Below, piece by piece: positions 54,474 through 64,000 of a DNA stretch of 64,000 nucleotides. Source of the stretch: Geodermatophilus telluris. Lineage in GTDB: Bacteria > Actinomycetota > Actinomycetes > Mycobacteriales > Geodermatophilaceae. Within the stretch, counting starts at the first letter, position 1, and each line of letters starts with the position of its first letter. Under the pieces are notes generated by a model. It ran no database searches. It worked only from the letters and a program-made list of their open reading frames with translations, and was not told the DNA's origin. The stretch is taken from contig NZ_FMZF01000003.1 in assembly GCF_900102745.1 (NCBI RefSeq), forward strand, positions 1 to 64,000. Reading direction: 5' to 3'. The position numbers and the translations under genes were made by a program.

Positions 54474-55514
54474 TCACCTCTCCCCCTCGTACCGTCCGGG
54501 CACCTCGGTCCCGGTGCACCCGCTCCGCACCCCTCCCCGTTCCCGCGGCCCGGCGACCGGTGCCAGCGCGGCTGCCAGCCGCGCGGGGTCGTGGCGCGGC
54601 TGGCCGTCGAGCTCGGCGACCGGAGCCAGCAGGAGCTCGGCGCCGCACTCACGCACTGCAGACAGCAGACCACAGCGGTCAACCACCGATTCAGCGTCGG
54701 CGATCACCGTGTGCAGCGCCACACCGTCCAGGTGGGCCTGCAGCACCCGCAGGTGCTCCTCCGGCGAGAAGCCGTCGGTCTCCCCCGGCTGCGGTTCCAG
54801 GTTGAGCACCACCACGACGCGGGCCGGGCTCTCGGCCAGCGCCCGGCGCAGCCGCGGCACCAGGAGGTGCGGCAGCACCGAGGTGTACCAGGACCCCGGG
54901 CCCAGCGACACCACGTCGGCGGCCGCGATGGCGGCGAGCACGTCGGGGTGCACGGGCGGGTCGGGCGGTGCGACGAGGATCTCCCGCACCCGGCCGGGGG
55001 TGGAGGCGATCGCCACCTGCCCGCGGATGGTGCGGGTGCGCGCCGGGTCGTCGGGGTCGGCGGTCTCCACGCGGGCGACCAGGTCCAGCGGCACGTCGGC
55101 CATGGGCAGCACCCGGCCGCACGCGCCGACCATCCCGGCCACGGCGTCGAGGGCGCGGACGGTGTCGCCGCCGTGCAGCTCCACCAGCCCGGTGAGCAGC
55201 AGGTTGCCCACCGGGTGGCCGGCGAGCACGCCGGAGCCGCCGAAGCGGTGCTGCAGCAGCCGGGCCATCTCCTGGCACGCGGGGTCCTCCCCCGCCAGCG
55301 CGGCCAGCGCCATCCGCAGGTCACCGGGCGGGAGCACCGGCATCTCGCGGCGGATCCGGCCCGACGAGCCGCCGTCGTCGGCGACGGTGACGACGGCGGT
55401 CAGCTCGTCGGTGAGCCGGCGCCAGGCCGCCAGCGCCGCGGCCAGGCCGTGGCCGCCACCGAAGGCGACCACCCGGGGACCGCCGGACCCGGGCGCCGTG
55501 GGTGCGGTGCCCAC
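54474..55514 (-). CDS. YvcK/gluconeogenesis factor family protein (CofD-like fold)
   Basis: 346 residues; the GTG at 55514 shares one base with the rapZ stop (TAGTG). [58 protein letters not shown] and [18 protein letters not shown] are family motifs for a UDP-sugar-binding protein. In Bacillus and mycobacteria (Rv1422, CuvA) it is needed for growth on gluconeogenic carbon and for cell shape. The C-terminal about 20 residues are unconserved and charged. Confidence 0.93.
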   Translation of the reverse strand: MGTAPTAPGSGGPRVVAFGGGHGLAAALAAWRRLTDELTAVVTVADDGGSSGRIRREMPVLPPGDLRMALAALAGEDPACQEMARLLQHRFGGSGVLAGHPVGNLLLTGLVELHGGDTVRALDAVAGMVGACGRVLPMADVPLDLVARVETADPDDPARTRTIRGQVAIASTPGRVREILVAPPDPPVHPDVLAAIAAADVVSLGPGSWYTSVLPHLLVPRLRRALAESPARVVVVLNLEPQPGETDGFSPEEHLRVLQAHLDGVALHTVIADAESVVDRCGLLSAVRECGAELLLAPVAELDGQPRHDPARLAAALAPVAGPRERGGVRSGCTGTEVPGRYEGER

Positions 55515-56497
55515 TACTCGCGCCCCAGGTCGCGGTGACGGGCGACCGCGTCGATGCCCTCGGCCCGCAGCCGCCGGGCGAACTCCTCGGCGATGGCGAC
55601 GCTGCGGTGCTTGCCGCCGGTGCACCCGACCGCGAGCGTCAGGTAGCGCTTGCCCTCCCGCCGGTAGCCGGGCACCAGCAGCCGCAGCACGTCGGTGTAG
55701 CGGTCGAGGAACGGTCCGGCGTCCTCCTGGCCGAGCACGTAGTCGCGGACGTCGGGGTCCTGCCCGGTGTGCGGCCGCAGCTCGGGCAGCCAGTGCGGGT
55801 TGGGCAGGAACCGGGCGTCGACGACGAGGTCGGCGTCCAGCGGCAGGCCGTACTTGAAGCCGAAGCTGAGCACGGTCGCCGTCAGCGGCGGGGTGCGCCC
55901 CTCGCGGGCGAAGGCGTTCTCCAGCGTGGCGCGCAGCTGGTGCACGTTGAGGTCGCTGGTGTCCACCCACAGGTCGGCCTCACCGGCGATGCCGGCCACC
56001 AGGGCCCGCTCCGCGGTGATGCCGTCGAGGATGCGGCCCGAGCCCTGCAGCGGGTGCTCGCGCCGGTTGGACTCGTAGCGGCGGACCAGCACCTCGTCGC
56101 GGGCGTGCACGTACACCACCCGCGGCCGGTGCCCGGCCTCGGCGAGCACGCGGATGGCCTCCTGCAGGTCGCTGGAGAACGCCCGGCTGCGGACGTCGAC
56201 CACGGCGGCGAACCGGCGGACGTCGCCGCGCGCGCCGAGCTCGACCATCGGCCGCAGCAGCGCCGGCGGCAGGTTGTCGACGACGTACCAGCCGAGGTCC
56301 TCCAGCACCCGCCCGGCGCTGTTCTTGCCCGCGCCGGACAGCCCGGTGACCACCACGACCTCGAGCGGCGGGGTCTCGGTGCCGGCGGGGTCGAGCCCGG
56401 CCGGCACGCCCGACTGGGGGCCCGCGACGCCGTCGGCCGGGGACGCGGCGGGACCGCCGGCCGCGGCGCCCGCGCCCGACTCCGGGGGTGCGCTCAC
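55514..56497 (-). CDS. rapZ: RapZ/YvcJ family nucleotide-binding protein
   Basis: 327 residues; GTG 56497 overlaps the uvrC stop. An Ala/Gly/Pro-rich N-terminus of about 45 residues precedes the P-loop [10 protein letters not shown] (52-61), in which Asn59 stands where Walker A has Ser/Thr. [36 protein letters not shown], and [25 protein letters not shown] and [14 protein letters not shown] confirm the family. In E. coli RapZ controls glmS sRNAs and binds GlcN6P; in Gram-positives the role is unclear. The fixed operon with uvrC, yvcK and whiA is strongly conserved. Confidence 0.93.
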   Translation of the reverse strand: MSAPPESGAGAAAGGPAASPADGVAGPQSGVPAGLDPAGTETPPLEVVVVTGLSGAGKNSAGRVLEDLGWYVVDNLPPALLRPMVELGARGDVRRFAAVVDVRSRAFSSDLQEAIRVLAEAGHRPRVVYVHARDEVLVRRYESNRREHPLQGSGRILDGITAERALVAGIAGEADLWVDTSDLNVHQLRATLENAFAREGRTPPLTATVLSFGFKYGLPLDADLVVDARFLPNPHWLPELRPHTGQDPDVRDYVLGQEDAGPFLDRYTDVLRLLVPGYRREGKRYLTLAVGCTGGKHRSVAIAEEFARRLRAEGIDAVARHRDLGRE

Positions 56498-58542
56498 GAG
56501 GCGACCCGGCCGACCTCGGCGGTCTCCCCGGCGCCGGGGCGCGGGGTGCCCCGTTCCGCCGGCCCCGTGGGCGCCGTGGTGCTCTCCACGACCTCGACGC
56601 TCTCCCCGGCCTCGCCGGCCGCCCCGTCGGCCGCGGGCTCGGCCACCGCGGCCAGCACCGCCTCCGCCGTCCGCCGGCCGATGCCGGGGACGGCCATCAG
56701 CTCGTCGACCGAGGCCGCGCGCAGCCGCTTGAGCGACCCGAACTGCTTCATCAGCGCCTTCCGCCGCGTCTCCCCGAGACCGGGGACGTCGTCCAACAGG
56801 GAGACCAGCATGCCGACCGACCGCTTCTGGCGGTGGTAGGTGATCGCGAACCGGTGGGCCTCGTCCCGCACCCGCTGCAGCAGGTACAGCGCCTCGGAGG
56901 TGCGCGGCAGGACCACCGGGTCGCTCTCCCCGGGCAGCCACACCTCCTCCATCCGCTTGGCCAGCCCGCAGACGGCGACGTCGACGATGCCGAGCTCGTC
57001 GAGGGAGCGGGCCGCGGCGGCCACCTGCGGGGCGCCGCCGTCGACGACGAGCAGGTTCGGCGGGTAGGCGAACCGGCGCGGCCGGCCCTCCTCCGCGGCG
57101 ACGCCCTGCTCGTCGCGCCGGTCGGCCTCCTCCTTGAGGTGGCGGGCGAACCGGCGGCGGACCACCTCGGCCATCGCCGCGGTGTCGTCGGTGCCGTGCT
57201 GGACGGAGAAGCGGCGGTAGTCGGACTTCTTGGCCAGGCCGTCCTCGAACACGACCATCGAGGCGACCACGTTGGTCTGCTGCACGTGCGAGACGTCGAT
57301 GCACTCGATGCGCAGCGGCGCCTCGGGCAGCTCGAGGGCCTCCTGCAGCTCGGAGAGGGCGAGCGACCGCGCCGTCAGGTCGCTGGAGCGCTTGACCCGG
57401 TGCCGGGCGAACGCCTCCTTGGCGTTGCGCTCGACGGTCTCCAGCAGGCTGCGCTTGTCGCCGCGCTGCGGCACCCGCAGCGACACCCGCGAGCCGCGCA
57501 GCTCCGACAGCAGGTCCTCGTACACGTCGGCGTCGTCGGGCAGCTCGGGGACCAGCACCTCCTTGGGCACCGCCTCCCCGGCCTCGCCGGTGCCGGTCTG
57601 CTCGTCGACGCCGCCGTAGACCTGCAGGAGGAACTGCTCGACGAGCTCGCCGGTACTGACCTCCTCGACCTTGTCGATGATCCAGCCGCGCTGGCCGCGG
57701 ACCCGGCCGCCGCGGACGTGGAACACCTGGACGGCGGCCTCGAGCTCGTCCTGCGCGAAGGCGACGACGTCGGCGTCGGTGCCGTCACCGAGGACGACGG
57801 CCTGCTTCTCCATCGCCCGGTTGAGCGCGCCGAGGTCGTCGCGCAGCCGGGCCGCCTTCTCGTACTCCATGGCCTCGGCGGCCTCGGCCATCTCCCGCTG
57901 GAGCCGCTTGACCATGAGGTCGGTGCGGCCGGCCATGAAGTCGCAGAAGTCGTCGACGATCGCGCGGTGCTCCTCGGCGCTGACCCGGCCCACGCAAGGC
58001 GCGGCGCACTTGCCGATGTAGCCGAGCAGGCAGGGCCGGCCGATCTGCCCGGCGCGCTTGAAGACGCCGTTCGAGCAGGTCCGGGCGGGGAAGACGCGGG
58101 TGAGCGTGTCGAGCGTCTCGCGGATCGCCCAGGCGTGGGCGTAGGGGCCGAAGTAGCGGACGCCCTTCTTCTTCGGCCCGCGCATCACCTGCAGCCGCGG
58201 GTAGTCCTCGTTCAGCGTGACGGCGAGGCTGGGGTAGCTCTTGTCGTCGCGGTAGCGGACGTTGAACCGCGGGTCGAACTCCTTGATCCAGTTGTACTCG
58301 AGCTGGAGCGCCTCGACCTCGGTGCCGACGACGGTCCACTCGACGCTGGCCGCCGTCGTCACCATCTGGCGGGTGCGCGGGTGCAGGCCGGCGACGTCGG
58401 CGAAGTAGCTGTTGAGCCGCTGCCGGAGGCTCTTGGCCTTGCCGACGTAGACGACGCGGCCGTTCGGGTCGCGGAACTTGTAGACCCCGGGGTCCTCCGG
58501 GATGCTGCCGACCGCGGGGCGGTACGTGGACGGGTCGGGCAT
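56494..58542 (-). CDS. uvrC: UvrC, excinuclease subunit C
   Basis: 682 residues. ATG 58542 gives the usual start [22 protein letters not shown]; an in-frame GTG at 58572 is open but would precede the predicted transcript start. Domains: GIY-YIG nuclease (about 15-95), Cys-containing linker region [31 protein letters not shown] helix pair, RNase H-like nuclease ([24 protein letters not shown]) and C-terminal HhH ([11 protein letters not shown]) followed by an unconserved Gly/Glu-rich tail. It makes both incisions in nucleotide excision repair with UvrB. First gene of its operon; a TAACCT box is 7 nt before the ATG. Confidence 0.96.
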   Translation of the reverse strand: MPDPSTYRPAVGSIPEDPGVYKFRDPNGRVVYVGKAKSLRQRLNSYFADVAGLHPRTRQMVTTAASVEWTVVGTEVEALQLEYNWIKEFDPRFNVRYRDDKSYPSLAVTLNEDYPRLQVMRGPKKKGVRYFGPYAHAWAIRETLDTLTRVFPARTCSNGVFKRAGQIGRPCLLGYIGKCAAPCVGRVSAEEHRAIVDDFCDFMAGRTDLMVKRLQREMAEAAEAMEYEKAARLRDDLGALNRAMEKQAVVLGDGTDADVVAFAQDELEAAVQVFHVRGGRVRGQRGWIIDKVEEVSTGELVEQFLLQVYGGVDEQTGTGEAGEAVPKEVLVPELPDDADVYEDLLSELRGSRVSLRVPQRGDKRSLLETVERNAKEAFARHRVKRSSDLTARSLALSELQEALELPEAPLRIECIDVSHVQQTNVVASMVVFEDGLAKKSDYRRFSVQHGTDDTAAMAEVVRRRFARHLKEEADRRDEQGVAAEEGRPRRFAYPPNLLVVDGGAPQVAAAARSLDELGIVDVAVCGLAKRMEEVWLPGESDPVVLPRTSEALYLLQRVRDEAHRFAITYHRQKRSVGMLVSLLDDVPGLGETRRKALMKQFGSLKRLRAASVDELMAVPGIGRRTAEAVLAAVAEPAADGAAGEAGESVEVVESTTAPTGPAERGTPRPGAGETAEVGRVAS

Positions 58543-58549
58543 GGGTCCC

Positions 58550-58555
58550 AGGTTA
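58550..58555 (-). promoter_or_regulatory. -10 box for leaderless uvrC mRNA
   Basis: TAACCT on the minus strand, 7 nt before ATG 58542; no ribosome site between. Confidence 0.5.
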
Positions 58556-58608
58556 GGTCGGGGGGACGACACCGGTGTGGTTCGCCCCCGCCCGGCCCCA
58601 GCCGCCGC

Positions 58609-59520
58609 TCACCCGGCCAGCCGCTGTTCGAGCCAGGCCAGCAGGTCGGCGGTCACCTCGTCGCGGTTGGTCTCGTTGAACACCTCGTGCCGGGCGTCGG
58701 GGTAGACCTGCTGCTCCACCGGCAGCCCGCGGTCGCGCAGCAGGCCGGCCAGCGCGGTGACGAACTCGGCGTCGTCGCCGCCGACCGGGTCGCGGGAGCC
58801 GGAGAGCAGCAGCACCGGCAGGCCGGCGGGCAGCCGGTCGAGGCTGTCCGGGGAGGCCGAGCCGGCGACGAGGGCGAACATGCCGGCGCCGTAGCCGTAC
58901 GTGGGCGGGACGTCGTCGCCGCAGAGCGGGTCGGCGAGGTAGGCGTCGACCTCGGCCGGGTCGCGCGACAGCCAGTCGTAGGGGGTGCGCGCGGGCTCGA
59001 AGGGCGCGTTGAACGCGCCCAGGACGGCCATCGGCTCCTCCGCCGACCCCGCGGCGACGGCGGCCTGCAGGTCGGGCACGCTCGCGGCGAGCCCGGGCGC
59101 GGTGCCCAGCGGCCCGGACAGCACGAGGCCGGCCAGCCCGGCGCCGTCCCGCGCCGCGGAGGCCAGCGCGACGGCCGAGCCGAGCGAGTGGCCGAGGAGG
59201 AACCGCGGGACGCCGGGGTGGTCGGCGGCGAGCCGCTCCCCCAGGTCGCGGACGTCGTCCAGCACCGCGTCGCCGCCCGCCCCGTCGCCGAAGCGGCCGG
59301 GCCCGGTCGACTCCGCGGTCCGCCCGTGCCCGCGCTGGTCGAGCGCGCCGACGGCGACGCCGCGGGCGGTGAGCGCGGCGGCCAGCCGGCCGTAGCGGCC
59401 GGCGTGCTCGGAGAGCCCGTGGACGACCTGCAGGACGGCCCGCACCTCGCCGTCGGGCGTCCAGCGGCGCTCGGCGAGCCGGGCACCGTCGGCGGCGGGG
59501 ACGAAGGTGGGGTCGGTCAT
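58609..59520 (-). CDS. alpha/beta hydrolase, monoacylglycerol lipase type
   Basis: 303 residues from ATG 59520 with GAGGAGG upstream. VVHGLSEHAGRYGRLAAAL and ALDQRGHGRT are typical of monoacylglycerol/lysophospholipid lipases; the nucleophile is Ser112 in GHSLGS, the acid is in GSRDPVGG and the His in DARHEVFNE. It should cleave monoacylglycerols or related esters in the cytosol; the exact substrate is not known. The gene lies just downstream of a small membrane protein gene, separated by a hairpin, and upstream of uvrC, with which it is not evidently co-transcribed. Confidence 0.88.
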   Translation of the reverse strand: MTDPTFVPAADGARLAERRWTPDGEVRAVLQVVHGLSEHAGRYGRLAAALTARGVAVGALDQRGHGRTAESTGPGRFGDGAGGDAVLDDVRDLGERLAADHPGVPRFLLGHSLGSAVALASAARDGAGLAGLVLSGPLGTAPGLAASVPDLQAAVAAGSAEEPMAVLGAFNAPFEPARTPYDWLSRDPAEVDAYLADPLCGDDVPPTYGYGAGMFALVAGSASPDSLDRLPAGLPVLLLSGSRDPVGGDDAEFVTALAGLLRDRGLPVEQQVYPDARHEVFNETNRDEVTADLLAWLEQRLAG

Positions 59521-59572
59521 GGGGCTGGCCTCCTCGGACGGCGTCGTCGGAGGTCACCCTGCCGCGTCGTGG

Positions 59573-59592
59573 GGCCGGCCGCACGGCCGGCC
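59573..59592 (-). terminator. short hairpin after small membrane protein gene
   Basis: GGCCGGCCG and CGGCCGGCC are complementary with only two bases between; effectively an 8-bp stem with a 4-nt loop. It lies 8 bp past the stop at 59600. Confidence 0.4.
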
Positions 59593-59599
59593 CGGCCGG

Positions 59600-59887
59600 T
59601 CAGCCGGCGGGACGGGACCGGTGCACCCCGGCCAGGCCGGTCAGGTGCACCGCCGCGACGGCACGCTGCCCGAGGCGGACGCCGCGCGCACCGAGCACGA
59701 GCGCCGCGACCGCTCCCACGCCCCCGGCCAGGAACGCAACGGCTCCGGGCACGGCGTCGCCGGTGACGGCGAGCACCGCGACGGTCACCAGCGCGACCAG
59801 CACGAGGGTCGACCGGACGCCGCCACCGGAGGGCGGCTTGCCGCAGTGGGACAGGTCGGGGTCGCAGTCGGGCGTGAGCGCGCTCAT
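59600..59887 (-). CDS. small two-helix membrane protein of unknown function
   Basis: 95 residues. ATG 59887 is chosen because GGAGGAGA lies about 8 nt upstream; an upstream in-frame start at 59944 lacks one. The N-terminus (CDPDLSHCGKPP) has two cysteines, followed by two hydrophobic helices (about 26-45 and 48-66) and a short basic tail ending SRPAG. I recognise no family. Its upstream region to 60183 is divergent with a hydrolase gene. Confidence 0.6.
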   Translation of the reverse strand: MSALTPDCDPDLSHCGKPPSGGGVRSTLVLVALVTVAVLAVTGDAVPGAVAFLAGGVGAVAALVLGARGVRLGQRAVAAVHLTGLAGVHRSRPAG

Positions 59888-60183
59888 CGGCGTCTCCTCC
59901 ATCGCAGGACCCGTCACACCGGCACGCGGCGTGACGTCCGTCACACGGGACGATACGGGCCCCGGCCGGTTCCGCTCAAGTGCTGCCCGGCGGCCCTCAG
60001 CCGCCCGCCGGCGGCCCCGTCACCGGGGGCGGTCCGTGGCGTCTCACCCGCCGCGGGACCGCCGGACCCCCGCCCTGCTGAGCAGCGGGCGCAGGGCCGG
60101 CGGGGTGTCCCGCGAGCGTTGACGGTCGCCCGTCCCGCAGACACCATGGCGCCGCGCGCTGGTCCCGGGCGACAGGAGCGACC

Positions 60184-61071
60184 ATGGGGAACACGGAGAC
60201 GATCACGGTGCCCCACCTCGGCACCTCCACCATCGGCTACCGCTTCGGCCGGCCCTACGACCCCTCGCTCCCGACGCTGGTCCTGGTCAACTCCTTCAGC
60301 ACGTCCGCCGAGCTCTACGGGCCGCAGTTCGCCGACGAGGAGCTGGCCACCACCGCCAACCTGCTCGCCATCGAGCCCTACGGCCACGGCCGCACCCGCG
60401 CCTCGTACGAGCAGTTCACCTACTGGGACTCGGCGATCGCCGACCTGCAGGTCCTCGACGCGCTCGGCATCCCCCAGGCCTTCGTCCTGGGCACGTCGCA
60501 GGGCGGGTGGGTGGCGGCCCGCATGGCGGTGCTGGCGCCGCGCGCCGTCCAGGGCATCGTCCTGCTGGGCACCTCGATGGACTCCGAGAGCCCGCGCAGC
60601 CGGGACCTCGGCTGCTGGGACGGCGTCGCCTTCTGCACGCCCGCCATCGACGCGCTCGCCGAGGAGGTCGGCGACGACTGGGTGATCCCGGTGGAGCTGG
60701 TCGATGCCGTCCTCGCCGAGGGACTCGGCGACGACGTCCCACCGGCCGAGCGCTCCTTCTGGCACGAGACGCACCAGCGGAACTACACCGGCGACGACGG
60801 CCGCCGCCGGCTCCGGCTGTGCAGCATCAACCTGCGCGACCGCGACGGCCTGCACGGCCGCCTGGACGCCGTGCGCTGCCCCGTCCTGTGGATGCAGGGC
60901 ACCGAGGACCCGGTCTACTCGGTCGCCAACGCCGAGGAGGAGATCCGGCTCTTTCCGCACAGCGCGGGTGCGGAGCTGCGCGTCGTCGAGGGCGGCCGGC
61001 ACTTCCTCAGCGCCTCGCACCCCGCCGAGGTCGACCGCGCCACCGTCGACTTCATCCGGCGCTGGGCGTAG
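60184..61071 (+). CDS. alpha/beta hydrolase
   Basis: 295 residues from ATG 60184 with AGGAG upstream. LVLVNSFSTSAELYGPQF is the oxyanion region, Ser105 in GTSQGG the nucleophile, the acid in GTEDPVYS and the His in GGRHFLSASHP. The protein lacks a signal peptide. The fold is certain, but esterase, lactonase and dehalogenase-like functions are all possible; the atypical GTSQGG elbow and the YGHGR motif do not settle the class. It is a single gene, divergent from the small membrane protein and convergent with uvrA. Confidence 0.85.
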   Translation: MGNTETITVPHLGTSTIGYRFGRPYDPSLPTLVLVNSFSTSAELYGPQFADEELATTANLLAIEPYGHGRTRASYEQFTYWDSAIADLQVLDALGIPQAFVLGTSQGGWVAARMAVLAPRAVQGIVLLGTSMDSESPRSRDLGCWDGVAFCTPAIDALAEEVGDDWVIPVELVDAVLAEGLGDDVPPAERSFWHETHQRNYTGDDGRRRLRLCSINLRDRDGLHGRLDAVRCPVLWMQGTEDPVYSVANAEEEIRLFPHSAGAELRVVEGGRHFLSASHPAEVDRATVDFIRRWA

Positions 61072-61104
61072 CGGCGCCGGTCTCGGAGCCCGGGACCGGC
61101 GCCG
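61072..61104. terminator. bidirectional hairpin between hydrolase gene and uvrA
   Basis: CGGCGCCGGTC (61072-61082) and GACCGGCGCCG (61094-61104) form a perfect 11-bp stem with an 11-nt loop, starting right at the hydrolase stop and ending 12 bp from the uvrA stop. Confidence 0.65.
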
Positions 61105-61116
61105 CCGGGTGAGCCG

Positions 61117-64000
<2,884 letters not shown>

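Noticed and set aside
58543..58572. Earlier GTG start of uvrC
   Set aside because: Homologues begin at PDPSTYRPA, and the -10 box lies between the two candidates, so the upstream codons would not be transcribed from it.

Overview
The window is about 74% G+C, starts many genes with GTG, and carries actinobacterial marker genes (whiA, rbpA, opcA, a mycothiol-era sufR-sufBDCSUT operon, ripA-like NlpC/P60, acn). Codon choice, the DUF222/HNH protein at the left edge and SCO7613-like membrane proteins suggest a high-GC actinomycete, most likely Geodermatophilaceae (Blastococcus, Geodermatophilus or Modestobacter type). That family assignment is inference. The gene order from uvrA back to the moxR/VWA genes follows, from memory, the mycobacterial block Rv1420-Rv1481 (uvrC, rapZ, yvcK, whiA, gap-pgk-tpi, secG, pgl-opcA-zwf-tal-tkt, ctaB, ctaA, suf, echA12, ABC-F, acn, ripA, moxR1), so this is mainly an ancestral housekeeping region.

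Layout, left to right. 1-3.5 kb: truncated DUF222/HNH protein, then a lipoprotein overlapping a membrane glycosyltransferase. 3.5-9.5 kb (minus): DinB-like protein, then the cell-envelope set VWA, DUF58, MoxR and the secreted peptidoglycan hydrolase. 9.5-12.8 kb (minus): acyl-CoA synthetase with an operator-like palindrome, then a tightly overlapped trio headed by a sirtuin. 12.9-17.3 kb (plus): aconitase, an atypical SDR and a CbiX-type chelatase. 17.3-22.7 kb (minus): SnoaL-like protein, ABC exporter, enoyl-CoA hydratase with a small HTH protein, ABC-F ATPase. 22.8-26.9 kb (plus): two large SCO7613-like membrane proteins, followed by a run of 20 G. 27-34 kb (minus): the complete suf iron-sulfur operon. 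34-40.3 kb: ClpC-type ATPase diverging from ctaA, an MFS exporter, ctaB. 40.6-47.6 kb (plus): pentose-phosphate operon. 47.7-58.5 kb (minus): rbpA, secG, a solute-binding lipoprotein, tpiA-pgk-gap, whiA-yvcK-rapZ-uvrC. 58.6-64 kb: two alpha/beta hydrolases, a small membrane protein, and uvrA running off the right edge.

Functionally the region joins central carbon flow (acn, glycolytic tpi-pgk-gap, oxidative and non-oxidative pentose phosphate), heme A and Fe-S cofactor supply, nucleotide excision repair and cell-wall/envelope maintenance. Many neighbours are joined by 4-bp ATGA/GTGA overlaps, indicating translational coupling.

I found no CRISPR, tRNA, rRNA, insertion sequence, prophage or obvious defence system, and no convincing new multi-gene system. 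The signals most worth following are non-coding: a three-copy, about 50-bp hairpin element whose stems change by compensation around a constant loop (one copy lies inside the 3' end of sufR), a set of TAnnnT boxes placed 6-7 nt before start codons (leaderless mRNAs), a 21-bp palindrome at the acyl-CoA synthetase promoter, and the G20 tract.
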